NCBI GenBank assembly: GCA_032622095.1
Contig: CP136066.1
Span: 130,663,917 to 130,727,916, forward strand
DNA: 64,000 nt
From: Siphonodentalium dalli
Taxonomy: Eukaryota > Mollusca > Scaphopoda > Gadilida > Siphonodentaliidae
Direction of reading: 5' to 3'
Part shown: in pieces, positions 1-11,565 of the stretch
Position numbering within the stretch: position 1 is the stretch's first letter
Layout of the letters: each line of letters starts with the position of its first letter
Made by a program: the position numbers and the translations under genes
Notes under the pieces: model-generated
What the model was told of the DNA's origin: nothing
Databases searched by the model: none
Seen by the model: only the letters and a program-made list of their open reading frames with translations

Positions 1-1486
1 AGGACTTTGGATGAAAATTTTGAAATATGGGATCAATGGGAAAATATTTACGGTTATTGCCAACATGTATAATCATATTAAATCCTGTGTTCAAGCAGAG
101 GGAAGTAAATCCATTTACTTCCCCTGCCATGCTGGTGTTAGGCAAGGTGAGAACCTATCCCCCCTACTATTCACACTGTACTTGAACGATTTGCAAGAAT
201 ATTTACTTGATAACGACGTAGTGGGCTTAAAAACAATAGACCTAGAAATAGAGAATCGACTCAACTGTTATGTGAAAATATTCATGATTATGTACGCCGA
301 TGATACGACAATCATGGCGGAAACCCCAAAAGTATTACAACAACAACTGGACCTCTTTGAAAAATATTGCAATAAATGGAAATTAACAGTGAATATCGAG
401 AAAACGAAAATTGTCAACTTTTCGAAGACCAGTCTTCCAAAAAAGACAAAATTTCTGTTCAAAGGAAGAAGAATCGAAACAGTAAACAAATTTAATTACC
501 TAGGAATAATATTTTGCAAATCTGGATCATTCACGACGGCAAAAAAGGCCCTGGCAGAAAAAGCTACCAAAGCCATGTACTCAGTTATTGGCAATTCGCG
601 AAAGCACTGTCTCTCGATCAAAACCCAACTTGATTTGTTCGACTTGCACGTTATGCCAATTTTATTATATGGTGGCGAGATTTGGGGTTTCGGTAACAAT
701 GATATTCTTGAAAAAGTTCATCGAAAATTTATGAAGCATATTCTTCACCTGAGGCCATCTACTCCCAACTTTATGCTGTATGGGGAATGTGGGAGACTAC
801 CAATTAACGTGTATATAAACACGAGAATAATAAAATATTGGTGCAAAATTATGAACAGTGAGGAGGTGAGATATCCCAGAATACTTCTGAAATTAGCACA
901 GACTATGTTCGATATCAACGCTAATCATTTCCCTTTGTTACACCGAATCTATGATTTATTAGACCATTGTAACCAATTACATGCATGGCACATGGAACGC
1001 ATACCGGATACTGCCCAATTCGTTTCGTATATAAAGTGTAGTTTAATTTCACAATTCACGGATAATTGGGAAACTGATATGAACAACTCCAGTCGTGGTA
1101 AGATGTACCAAATTTTTAAACATGACTTATCTTTTGAAAGGTATCTAACGTTGAACGTAGTAAACCGGATTACATTATGTAAATTTCGAACCAGTAATCA
1201 CCATTTACCTATTGAAACAGGACGCTGGCGAAAACCTGAACAAACTAACCGACTATGTCCACTCTGTAACTCCAGAAAGATTGGAGATGAATTTCATTAT
1301 CTTCTTGAATGCGAGAGACTATCACCCGAAAGACAGCGATTACTATCAAAATTTACTAACAAAAAACAAAATACTATCACAATGAGTGAAATACTTAACC
1401 AGAACAATTCAACAGACATGCGGAAATTGTGCGACTTTATTAAAATAATCAATCGTAAACTTATAAATTCAGATAAGCTTGGGTAG
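1..1486 (+). CDS. non-LTR retrotransposon ORF2, C-terminal part (reverse transcriptase)
   Basis: The frame is open at the left edge of the window, so the 5' part is missing; the first Met lies at base 11 and the stop ends at 1486. Counting from that Met, residues 42-61 hold the RT palm block GVRQGENLSPLLFTLYLNDL. Residues 95-98 (bases 293-304) are YADD, the metal-binding catalytic motif of reverse transcriptase. A thumb-like region follows, and near the C-terminus there is a Cys/His cluster (C416, C419, H429, C434) typical of the zinc-knuckle-like end of many LINE ORF2 proteins. No stop or frameshift interrupts the 491 residues seen, so this copy is fairly young. The protein would copy its own RNA at a nicked target. 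The clade is not assigned from motifs alone. A chance frame is very unlikely. Confidence 0.93.
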   Translation, partial: GLWMKILKYGINGKIFTVIANMYNHIKSCVQAEGSKSIYFPCHAGVRQGENLSPLLFTLYLNDLQEYLLDNDVVGLKTIDLEIENRLNCYVKIFMIMYADDTTIMAETPKVLQQQLDLFEKYCNKWKLTVNIEKTKIVNFSKTSLPKKTKFLFKGRRIETVNKFNYLGIIFCKSGSFTTAKKALAEKATKAMYSVIGNSRKHCLSIKTQLDLFDLHVMPILLYGGEIWGFGNNDILEKVHRKFMKHILHLRPSTPNFMLYGECGRLPINVYINTRIIKYWCKIMNSEEVRYPRILLKLAQTMFDINANHFPLLHRIYDLLDHCNQLHAWHMERIPDTAQFVSYIKCSLISQFTDNWETDMNNSSRGKMYQIFKHDLSFERYLTLNVVNRITLCKFRTSNHHLPIETGRWRKPEQTNRLCPLCNSRKIGDEFHYLLECERLSPERQRLLSKFTNKKQNTITMSEILNQNNSTDMRKLCDFIKIINRKLINSDKLG

Positions 1487-2310
1487 ATACCGAAAAAGAT
1501 AGTAAACGACACAGTATTCCTACGAACCTAACACGAAATAACATGTGCAAGCGACTAAACCAGAGTGGATACATACCCTTAAAGGGATAGTACTCAGATG
1601 ACCGGTGGTACGTCGATCTCAAGTTGCAAAACAGAGTTCAGTCCCTTCGCCACGCGATGTCCTCCGACTGCGTGACTTTAAGCACTGTCTGATTTGTTTA
1701 CCTCCGGGTTGGGAAAACCCATAAATTGTAACTTCCGCATCATGTTACTTTCCAAGTTAACGACGTTTGTTGTGAGAAATTCGCACCACAAAGACAGCAT
1801 ATATTGCAGAAATTATACTAGCAACGCTTATGTGATATGGAAATGCGACATTCCACGGTCAATGTCCGTTTAATCGTACCGGTACTCAAGTAATCCTAGA
1901 CAGTTGGCAGCAGGTTCAAGAGGTTGAACTTGGAATGATCTGGAATGGAAGACGAGTCACAAACAAGTTTCCATTATTGGCATGAACTGATCGATGAATA
2001 CGTTGCAGTATATCGGCTGATGTCAACCCCATGCAGACTTGGAAGGTTGCGTAAGTTTGTGTCTTACTAAATTGTATGGGAAAGGGAGCCCAAATTCACA
2101 TTTAAATATCAGGTCTGGGTGAACACCAATTGATCGAAATCCAATAAAACATGGCTGACACTGACATGCCGAGTCAGTCACTGTCAGTAGCCGAGAGGTG
2201 CTCACTCCAATTCTTGAATATTTAAATGGTGTTTGTTTGAAGATTTTTAAACGTTTATTTATAATCTCATTCTCTCAAAAGAAATCCAAATGTTTTTAAG
2301 TAGTTACCAA
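1487..2310. other. non-coding stretch after the LINE ORF, possible SINE head
   Basis: No gene is seen. The first part is probably the 3' UTR of the retrotransposon, but no clear tail marks its end. At about 2183-2206 there is a tRNA-like A-box segment (GTAGCCGAGAGGTGCTCA) resembling the head of the SINE at 36.3 kb, but no B box follows, so at best it is a truncated SINE. Confidence 0.4.
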
Positions 2311-2770
2311 GTTGAACAATATCATGGAACAGTTTAGTGTGACTCCCCTTATCTCAGATGCATCTAGGTGGTGTAAGACCAGTCTATATTAGATCGATTA
2401 GTCTAAATAAAGATCTATTGGTGGTTCACCCAGACCTGCATGTTCATTAATAATCGCATTGAATGTACCGAAGCTCAACAATCATCTGCAGGTCTCGGTG
2501 AACCACTGGTTGATCTGTATAAAACTGATCAGTCTATCTTTATATTGAATATATTCAGTAAATAATTATTCCGTGTCTTTCAACAGAAATTAGAATTATC
2601 TCTTTTTAAGTATTGGATGTAATATAATTACCACTATAGAACAGTTCAGAGTGACTCGACTTATCCCCAATGCCTGCATATGATGAATGACCAATCGGTC
2701 TATTCTATAGCGATTAGTCTAATAAAGGTCGATCGTTGGTTCACCATGACCTGTTCATTTGCACTTAAGT
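2311..2770. repeat. duplicated ~310-bp segment with internal hairpin
   Basis: The block at about 2320-2450 (tggaacag, gtgactc, cttatc, then rTCGATTAGTCTAA and TGGTTCACC) recurs in the same order at about 2637-2755, roughly 310 bp later. Between them, 2380-2445 and 2485-2535 are inverted copies around a centre near 2460: ggttcacccagacctgca reads back as tgcaggtctcggtgaacc. This is probably a MITE-like or foldback repeat with a tandem duplication. A further inverted match to the 'caggtctgggtgaac' core lies at about 2110-2125. Confidence 0.6.
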
Positions 2771-3660
2771 GCAAATTATGTAAACAGTGTAAATCATTTG
2801 CACATTCAAAGTGCTATTAAAGGCATGTGAGGCCTTAGTTGTCGAAAATATTGATATTTGTTCTAATCACTGTAAACAGAAAAACATTAAAACGCATACA
2901 GTTTCGTTCATATATACCATGACCATCACGTAAACAGCATGTTATCATAAAGACCTACAATATTTTACCTAAGCAAGAGCCTGATTGTGTTACAGAAGAC
3001 AGCACAATATTAATGCAACTCTTGAACTGGCTAATCACACACACAAATGGCATAAACGCTCTTTATTAGTTCCATATCAGGAATTCACCAACAAAGAACG
3101 CTCTTTATGTTTACCATCATAATATAAACAAACACCAGAAAAGTTACTTTTTATGCTTTTGTTTACATAACAATGGTCAAACATTTGACAATAACATACT
3201 CTTTATGCGATATTTCTTATTTGTATATGGACAAAGTCTGTCTACATTTTGATGTTCTTTATTTTTGTGGCGGTTTTCGAAGGGTGGAAATATTTTCACA
3301 GGATACCCACCGCCAAGGCCAACCGTACCTTTAAATTATCTGTATCTGGAATATGTACCATACATGAAAGGTGTTCATAGACCCAATCATTTAATTATGC
3401 TCTATGTAAAAAAAACATTTATTTGAGCTCAATTAAGCTCATTTGCGCTTAAGTGTAAATAAGACATGAGACTATCATACATGTATTTAATAATATATAC
3501 TAGTCCACCTATTTGTAATTCCTTTCTCAGAGTCTAATTCACTCTTTTTTTTATTTCTAGACAATCTGATTTATGCTCAAGCTCAAATAGATGAATTTTA
3601 CTTTTAAAAGAGCAAATAAATTAATTCCGCTTAAGGCACTTTAAGATCAAATCAAATCTG
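2771..3660. other. AT-rich stretch with scattered CTTAAG palindromes
   Basis: No gene is seen. Short palindromes of the type TTTGCACTTAAGTGCAAAT occur at about 2757-2776, with a weaker variant near 3440. They match the dense arrays of the same motif at 19.5 and 20.7 kb. Confidence 0.4.
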
Positions 3661-4240
3661 TCAGATTATCACTTGGCCTTACATATGGGTGTCTTTTGTT
3701 TTGTTATATCTCCTCCCAAAATATGCATTACCCCAACCAATATCATAAGAACTGCTGAACATATGCAGTTAACAGGGATGGGTATATATCCTGTGTACCT
3801 GTTAGGAAATTGTGGACTACAAGTGGAACAATTTTCCTCTACCAACATTGGTATCTCCCACCCACATAATATTTTTCCACTTATTTGACCCTCAAAATCA
3901 CATATTTTGCTTTATATAGTGATGATATGGCAAGAAATTAACTATGTCTGAGAAAAATTTGGTTGAGTCTGGGTTTGTGAGGGGGTGGACTCTGGGGAGA
4001 TACCCAGGACTGAGAATCTTCTCCGCCGCCCAGGGGGGGGGGGGGGGGGGGGGTCGGAAAAAATTTCCAGGCACGTATGATGATTTTTATTTTTTCCGGC
4101 CTCGGACCACCCACCCACCCAATTTCTTCCGTTTCCGGCCTTTTTTTCCAGGCAATTTTGGACACCCACCCTTTTTTTTCCGTTTCAGGAAGTTTTTTCC
4201 GGTCAGTTTTGGACACTCACCCCCCTAAATTTGAGAAAAT
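3660..4240. repeat. dispersed repeat fragment with long G tract
   Basis: This segment carries a 21-base G run at about 4033-4053. It is followed by text on lariat-like C/T-rich repeats (GGACACCCACCC type). Parts are related to 9230-10085: the stretch from 'ttttgctttatata' through 'gagaaaaa' to 'gggagatacc' recurs in the same orientation at about 9378-9442, and the 'ccaggcacgtat' block recurs inverted at about 9290-9306. The open frames crossing it follow homopolymer runs and are not genes. Confidence 0.5.
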
Positions 4241-4529
4241 TATCAATTGAGCAACCAAATAGCTGATTATCCTGCATTATCATAATTTATTGCGCGATAT
4301 TTGAATAGAACAGTGCATAATGAGATAACGATACTATTTGAATTTATCATATAAGTGTCATTAATCAAGAAATGTGTCAACATAATCACATTTCAAGGGA
4401 TATATAGACAGAGTGCCAAAGTTTTTATTAACATTCATTTTCATAATATATAGTCACATGATCTAGTTAAGTCACATAATCACATTTGAGTATTCTACAT
4501 AATACATGGTACGGGTGTGACTAATTAGT

Positions 4530-5745
4530 GCCCGGGCACGCCCGGGCAAGCCCGGGCACGCCCGGGCAGGTCCGGGTGTTCTCATGGGCCCGCAGACAGT
4601 CTAATATGATGCCACATGGTAGTAGGATACAGAATAAGCATATATTGTGAAAATTGACTTGCTGTGTCGTCCACCGGCGGGTTTATTAACCATTTAAATG
4701 CCGATATTGACTAAAAGAACCCGGGAGAGCCCAGACGGACGCATAGACCCGACCATATTATATATTGATGACTAATGGTTGCGAGGCACTTACTACAGGT
4801 ATATTGCAAATATTGACTCGCTATCTCGTTCGCGGCCGGCTTCATTAACCCCTTAAATGACGATATGTGCCAGAAGAACATGGCGCAAGCCCGGGCACGC
4901 CCGGGCAGGCCCCGGTGGTCTCATGGGCACACAGACAGTCTAATATGATGTCACATGGTAGTAGGATACAGAATAAGCATATATTTTGAAAAATGACTTG
5001 CTGTGTCGTCCACCGGCGGGTTTATTAACCCTCTAAATATCGATATTAACTAAAAGAACCCGGGAGAGACCGGACGGACACGGAAACCTGATAATATTAT
5101 ATATTGATCACTAGTGGTAGCGAGGCACTTACTAAAGGTATATTGCAAATATTGACTCGCTATCTCGTTCGCCGCCGGCTTCATTAACCCCTTAAATAAC
5201 GATATGCGCCAGAAGAACGCGGCAAGCCCGGGCAAGCCCGGACAGGCCCTGGCTGCCTCCTGAACCCGCGGACAGTGTAATATGGTTCCGTACGGTAGTA
5301 GGATTCTGAATAAGCATGCAAATTTACTTGCTGTGTCATCAACCGGCGGGTTTATTAACACTTTAAATGCCGATATTAACTTAAAGAACCCAGGAGAGCC
5401 TCGACTGACACAGCGACCCGATCATATTATATATTGATGAATAATGGGATCGAGGCACTTACTAAAGGTATATTGCAAATATTGACTCGCTATTTCGTTC
5501 GCGGCCGGCTTTATTAATCCATTAAATGACGATCTGCACCAAGAGAGCACGGGAAAGCCCGGGCAAGTCCGGGCAGGCCCTGGTGGCCTCGTGGGCCCGC
5601 GGACAGTCTAATATGATGTCGTATGGTAGTAGGATATATACAGAATAAGCATAGATTATGAAAATTGACTTGCTGTGTCGTCCACCGGCGGGTTAATTAA
5701 CCATTTAAATGCCGATATTAACTAGAAGAACCCTGGAGACTTCTC
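4530..5745 (+). repeat. left-arm tandem array, ~335-bp units
   Basis: The marker GACAGTCTAATATGATG recurs at about 4595, 4935, 5271 and 5602, giving spacings of about 340, 336 and 331 bp, with three full units and a partial one. Each unit is itself a dimer of related halves of about 170 bp. One half carries TTGACTTGCTGTGTCGTCC and 'ctaaaagaaccc'; the other carries TTGACTCGCTATCTCGTTC and 'cagaagaac'. Short CCCGGGCA/CCCGGGCG runs sit at the unit boundaries. Confidence 0.85.
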
Positions 5746-5867
5746 GGGTTCGGTGATACCTTCGGGTTTGGCGATATACCACGTACACGGGGTGAACTAC
5801 GGGTATAAATAATAAGGTTTTAGAGAACTTATAAACTTTATTTCATCTAAACGGCACTATCAGTAAA

Positions 5868-5898
<31 letters not shown>

Positions 5899-6818
5899 CA
5901 CATCACCTTTAAACATTTTATACATAAATATATTTGCAAGTAAAAATCATACTGTGCACAACATTTCCCGGAAATAGAATCGCTTGAATGATATTACTAT
6001 AATGGAGACAGAAGTACGATAACAAAACTCCATCCAAATAATTGTCATTTCAATTTCAGAAATGAAACTATGCGCCATGCATAATTTATATTCCATTCAT
6101 CTCTATATTTTCCCTTTTGGTAAGTTATAGAACTTAAAATTGCAGGACATTTTGTCCGAGAAAAACAGAATAGCTATCTTCAAATAAGTTGTTCTGTGTA
6201 TAGATCAGTTAAAATTTATAAATTCTCAAATAAACAGAATATTTGTGTATACGCGTATAATTTCCAGGAATGTTCGGGAAACAATATGTACATGATAGTA
6301 TAAAAGCATTTATGGGGAAAACTCACAACAGCTGAAACGAAAAATGTCCACCAACAGTACTATATAAGACACACATATATACACGTGTTTGCAATATAGG
6401 GCAAATGAATATAATTTTGTCAAATTGTTTAGAACATTTCCCGGAAATCTAATCACTCGAACTTCCATATATATGTGTATTTTCGAAAGATTTATCGGAC
6501 ATTTTCAAATGTTTACAGTTAACAAAGGATGCTAAAACTAGTTAGTAACAATTGGGTGATTGGCGGAATATTCATATGTTAAACTTCAAGAGTGATTGAT
6601 TTCTAACTAATTTGTTTCTCACAGTTCGTGCATATATGATTTCCAGGAATGTTCATGAAACAATTTATGAATAAAAATAACAAGCAAAACAAATATGAGA
6701 ACCACAAGATATATAACAATCATACCTACTAATAGCACAATTGAAAGTATAATATATACATACACGTGAATAGATATATAATTCAAAACTTTTTCAAACT
6801 GTTTGCATAGTTCTACCC

Positions 6819-6902
6819 AATAACATAGCTTTCTGCATAAGGTCTTCGTCAGTGATGATATATCATCACTGATGAAGGCCTGATGCCGAAAGCTATGTTA
6901 TT
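6819..6902. repeat. hairpin inside the element core
   Basis: AATAACATAGCTTTC at the left pairs with GAAAGCTATGTTATT at the right, with further pairing inward to the centre TGATGATATATCATCA. This is an imperfect palindrome of about 84 bp lying in the core between the two arms. Confidence 0.75.
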
Positions 6903-7314
6903 GAACAGATCTAACTAGATGTGCATCTACTACACGGCCCCTGTCTTAGTGGGTGACCCTGACCCATGATGTGCCAGATGTTTGCAATATTGTATAAGAA
7001 TGGTATCGCTTATTTGAAGTTGATACCATATTGACGTATTTTCAAAATACACTGAGGTTGATCGAATGTTTAAAACTTTAATAGAATACTAGCTACTGGC
7101 TGTACATATCAAACATGTAAAACCTGGTGTTGTAGCATAACAAGTTGCGTAAATGGGTGAATTCCAGGACATTGTAGTATTCAAATAAAATTTCAGAAAA
7201 GTAAGCTACTCTAAAGAAAATCGGAATATAACTATGTATATATATGTGATTTAATACATGACCTTTTTTTCGCTAAGGATAGTAACGATGCTCTCTCTTC
7301 AAAACTGACCGAAC

Positions 7315-8215
7315 TATGTTATTGTTCTTTTAGTTAATATCGATATTTAGAGGGTTAATAAACCCGCCGTTGGACGACACAGCAAGTCAATTTTCAAAAT
7401 ATATGCTTATTCTGTATCCTACTACCATATGACATCATATTAGACTGTCTGCGGGTCCATGAGACCACCAGGGCCTGCCCGGGCGTGCCCGGGCTTGCGC
7501 CAATTTCTTCTGGCAGATATCGTCATTTAAGGGGTTAATGAAGCCGGCCGCGAACGAGATAGCGAGTCAATATTTGCAATATACCTTTAGTAAGTGCCTC
7601 GCTACCATTAGTCATCAATATATAATATTATCAGGTTTCTGTGTCCGTCCGGTCTCTCCCGGGTTCTTTTAGTTAATATCGATATTTAGAGGGTTAATAA
7701 ACCCGCCGGTGGACGACACAGCAAGTCAATTTTCAAAATATATGCTTATTCTGTATCCTACTACCATATGACATCATATTAGACTGTCTGCGGGCCCATG
7801 AGACCACCAGGGCCTGCCCGGGCGTGCGCCATGTTCTTCTGGCACATATCGTCATTTAAGGGGTTAATGAAGCCGGCCGCGAACGAGATAGCGAGTCAAT
7901 ATTTGCAATATATACCTTTAGTAAGTGCCTCGCTACCATTAGTCATCAATATATAATATGGTCGGGTCTAGGCGTCCGTCTGGGCTCTCCCGGGTTCTTT
8001 TAGTCAATATCGGCATTTAAATGGTTAATAAACCCGCTGGTGGACGACACAGCAAGTCAATTTTCCTAATATATGCTTATTCTGTATCCTACTACCATAT
8101 GGCATCATATTAGACTGTCTGCGGGCCCATGAGACCACCAAGACCTGCCCGGGCGTGCCCGGGCTTGCCCGGGCGTGCCCGGGCGTGCCCGGGCTTGCCC
8201 GGGCACTAATTAGTC
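7315..8215 (-). repeat. right-arm tandem array, inverted copy of the left arm
   Basis: The reversed marker CATCATATTAGACTGTCTGC occurs at about 7434, 7771 and 8103, with spacings of about 337 and 332 bp. The outermost part ends in a run of CCCGGGC motifs that mirrors the left terminus. This arm has fewer units than the left arm, so the inverted repeats are unequal in length. Confidence 0.85.
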
Positions 8216-8282
8216 ACACCGCATGGTACCGGTACAACAAATTTCAGATTATTTGATATTTTGATATTTGCTATGTGATATA

Positions 8283-8495
8283 CAGTAATGCCCTAATTAA
8301 TCGACTCCATAAGCACAGCAGAATAATAGGTAATTTTTCAGGATTTAGTCGGAAATATGGCTTGTTGTCATTCATCGGAAAGCTCTCGGTGAGAGCTTTC
8401 CGATGAATGACAACAAGCCATATTTCCGACTAAATTGTGAAAAATTACTCATTATTCTGCTGTGGTTATGGAGTCGTTTAATTAGGGCATTACTG
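8283..8495. mobile_element. palindromic MITE, TA-flanked (pogo/mariner-like ends)
   Basis: This is a 213-bp near-perfect palindrome beginning CAGTAATGCCCTAAT and ending with its reverse complement. It is flanked by TA on both sides (8281-8282 and 8496-8497), and the centre is near the sequence AAAGCTCTCGG at 8390. TA duplications with CAGT ends are typical of non-autonomous Tc1/mariner or pogo derivatives. Two related but incomplete copies lie at 12.1 and 14.2 kb. Confidence 0.85.
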
Positions 8496-8497
8496 TA

Positions 8498-9230
8498 TTG
8501 CTGGAATCAAATTGTTTATCAAAACATGTGGAAATACAACTGTTCATCCCAGTTCATCCCAGTTTGAAGAATAATGCTAATACCAAACATAACCATGATA
8601 TAACCGCGCTACTCTTCTTGGGGCATCTCAGAAACCAGAACTGAGGAAACATGTTATAGCGTGTAATGGCAGGCTGGTAGCCACTGCCTGAAGTAATAGG
8701 CTTCGTAATAATTGGGAATAATATGGATGGATAGCCCAATTTCACTTCTTTTTTTGCTCACGATATCAGTGACGATAAAATCTTCGTTACTGTGATTAAC
8801 ATTACAAGCTGATCCACATTAACATGGAAAACAATGTGAAATTGTTCAAGCTGGCCTGGCTGGCCTTCAATTTATTTGTTAAGATTTTATGTTTTACGTT
8901 GTCAAAAGTCTATTTTATTCCATTATTTATTATATCTTTATTTCCATGTCACATATGGTCAAGTGTGCTTTCATTTTATTACTTATTTTCAGCTGAGTTC
9001 TGCATAGTTATTCTTATTTTGTTGTATCAGTAGATGGAATCCTGATTAAATTTTATTTTTCCAATAGCGCAGTTTCTAGTTCTATCAAGTTGAATTTGGG
9101 TTATTGTTGGCCATTGTGCAACTGATCCAACTTCTGATAACCTCTATATGTAGCATAGCATTACTATTAACTATATATGACCCGTTTCTGTTCAAAACAC
9201 ATAAAAATAAGACTCAATAGCAGGAATGGA
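8498..9230. other. non-coding stretch
   Basis: No gene is seen. A 69-residue hydrophobic frame at 8824-9033 comes from T-rich DNA and shows no homology or context to support it. Confidence 0.4.
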
Positions 9231-10085
9231 AATTTTTTTTGGCAAATGGAAAAAACTGCTTTTTGGACCAAAGAGACACCCACCCACCCCATTATACGTG
9301 CCTGGAAAAAAAATTCCGACCCCCCCAATGCGCCGCCCATCTAGTAGCTGCATATGACCAAAACATCATCTATCGCTTATTTTGCTTTATATACTTCATC
9401 CGAGAAAAAGTTTATTAAGTTGGGGATTGGGGGAGATACCAAGTCCTGATTATCACTTATTTTGCTTTATATAGTCCAAAAATTCTCAAATGTAGCTCAG
9501 GGAAGAATCCAGAGATAATTTGGGGACACCTGTTTCCAGCAAAGGATATGTAGCGGTATCCCAATATAACTTTAAAATACGGCTTCTACACCGAACCAAC
9601 ACAGATACAGACGCATATATTATAAATAGGACATAATATTTCTGATTTAAAAATTCAACATGCAGATTTGTTAATACAGCACTTATTGTTGAATTGCCTT
9701 GAAAATTCAGGTTGATTCAATACTGTCCACTGGGAATTTGGGGTCATTTGGGCTTCTCAAGTTTGGGCACCCATACCTGTAACAGCTATCAAAACAGCCC
9801 TGGAAATTTCCCTGATGTAGCTTCTGCGTGAGTGGGGGGGGGGGGGATTATAATCAGCCTGCTCATACCTGGGTAGCACCCATCCATCCAAACACCAACA
9901 CAATCAACTCAATAAAGTTAATTTCTCACCATTTCATGACTATATAAAGCAATAATAAGCAATAAAATCATAAGTTAATTTTTTCTCATATGTAGCTACT
10001 AGGTGGTAATTGGATACTCAGGTCCTTTTATCTCCCCCCCCCCCCATACCTGTTCAGTGACCTGTTAGGAAATTATCGAGTACCG
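9230..10085. repeat. dispersed repeat related to 3.7-4.2 kb
   Basis: This stretch shares blocks with 3660-4240: 'tacgtgcctgg' is inverted, 'ttttgctttatata...gagaaaaa' is direct, and 'cctgttaggaaatt' is direct near 10063. It carries G and C homopolymer runs at about 9835-9846 and 10035-10045. These are probably scrambled fragments of one repeat family rather than a gene. Confidence 0.5.
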
Positions 10086-10235
10086 GTATATGAGACATAG
10101 GTTTGTCATGATATTTTAAGTTTAATATCTTTGTAGAAGTAAGATGTCCAAAACTTCAACTATCAAGGTGAATTTCTTCGGGTTAACCCTTTCATGACTG
10201 CATCTTCTTGAAATTTTGTGAAAACCCTGTTCCAA

Positions 10236-10376
10236 TGCATTCTCTTATATTTAAGAGAATTAATGCATTCTCTTATATTTAAGAGAATTCATTGGCTTAA
10301 CAATATTTACCTTGACCTTGTAAGACAGTGCATTCTCTTATATATTCGAGGCTCGATATATAATAGAATGCACTGG
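10236..10376. repeat. duplicated 22-bp palindrome plus a longer relative
   Basis: ATTCTCTTATATTTAAGAGAAT, a 9-bp stem with a 4-base loop, occurs twice in tandem at about 10238 and 10267, each preceded by TGC. A third, longer hairpin with the same TGCATTCTCTTATAT entry runs from about 10330 to 10372 and closes with ATAATAGAATGCA. Confidence 0.7.
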
Positions 10377-10423
10377 CACAGGATCATTAATGCTGAACCA
10401 GCATGGCTCCAGTCATAAAAGGG

Positions 10424-11565
10424 TTACGACCTGTAGCCCGTGCCAAAGGATTTAGTCATGCAAAGAGTAAAATCCAAGATGGCTGCTGGTGGCCATGTTT
10501 TTTGCTGAATGACCCCAAAATGACTCTTTCCCATCTACATGTCAATGCCAACAGCTATGACAAATTTTATAATGATCCAATTTTATAATGACCAAAGGTA
10601 CGACCTGTAGCCCGTGCTAGAGGAAATTGTTGAAGAGTCACAAACACACACACACGGACGACGATACCAAGCCATGGCAATAGCTAAAACTTTACAAAGT
10701 AAAGTTGAGCTAAAAATGAAAACACCACCTTCCCACCTGGGCCACCCATATTTTTCAATGACCGTTTATTACCAGAAACACATGTATAGTTTTCGCCTGA
10801 AGAATAAATGTGAAATGGGCCTCTCTGGCTCACATATATGTTAGTTAAGACTAACCCAACCATTTGTTTTATTAGCTGAACTTTACTTTGTAAAGTTTGA
10901 GCTATTGCCATGGCTTTGTCGTCTGTGTGTGCGTATGTGTGTGTGTGATTCGTCAACAATACAGGCTACAGGTGCTACTTGTGGTCGGATCATTATGAAA
11001 TTTGACATAGCTGTTGATATCAACATTTAGACTAGAACCGTTCATTTTGGGGTCATTCTGAAGAAAAAAAACATGGCCGCCAGCGACCATCTTGGATTTC
11101 AATATTCAATCCATTAGCACGGGCTACAGGTCGTACTGTTCTTCTGATTATCATGAAATTTGTCACGGATGTTAACAATGACATGTAGATGCGAACGAGT
11201 AACTTTGGGGTCATTCGGCCAAAAAAATGGCCACTGGCAGCCATCTTAGATTTTACTGTTTGCATGACTAAATTCTCTGGCACAGCCTACAGGTCGTACC
11301 TTTGGTTGGATCATCATGAAATTTGTCACGGATGTTAATATTGACATGGAGATGGGGAATGAGTAATTTTGGGGTCATTCGGCTACATTAGTGGGGTCGT
11401 TCGGCCAAAAATCATGGCCGCTGGCAGCCATCTTGGATTTTACTCTTTGCATGACTAAATCCTTTGGCCAGGGTTACAGGTCGCATCTTTTGTCAGATCA
11501 TTGTGAAATTTGTCATGGATGAGATCGAGTCATTTTTTGGTTATTCGGCCAAAATCATGGCTGAT
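10424..11565. repeat. foldback repeat of ~165-bp units
   Basis: The left part (about 10424-10700) carries units in plus orientation that begin TACGACCTGTAGCCCGTGC. The right part (about 10870-11565) carries the same units inverted, ending GGCTACAGGTCGTAC. The inner boundary is also inverted: 'ccatggcaatagctaaaac' with 'cgacgata' on the left reads back at about 10885-10925. Each unit contains 'aaaatccaagatggc', 'ggccatgttttttgg' and 'atgacccc'. The same unit forms a direct tandem array at 56.75-57.3 kb. The short frames across these units are by-products of the repeat. Confidence 0.8.

Larger units (their letters stand above)
4513..8221. mobile_element. 3.7-kb long-TIR (foldback-like) element with tandem-array arms
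   Basis: Both ends carry the same inverted terminus, GGTGTGACTAATTAGTGCCC, at 4514 and reversed at 8220. The element is flanked by an 8-bp direct repeat CATGGTAC at 4505-4512 and 8222-8229, as expected for a target-site duplication. The left arm (about 4530-5745) and right arm (about 7315-8215) are inverted relative to each other, and each is a tandem array of about 335-bp units rich in CCCGGGCA-type motifs. The AT-rich core (about 5750-7310) has no credible transposase frame, so the element is probably non-autonomous. An 8-bp duplication fits hAT, P, Merlin or MULE-like groups; the termini do not decide between them. Confidence 0.85.

Noticed and set aside
3938-4228. Overlapping Pro/Gly-rich frames on both strands
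   Set aside because: They follow a long G tract and T-rich repeat text. The frames exist on both strands and have no domain signature.
8824-9033. 69-residue hydrophobic frame resembling a membrane protein
   Set aside because: T-rich DNA gives Phe/Leu/Ile by chance, and there is no splice, codon or homology support.
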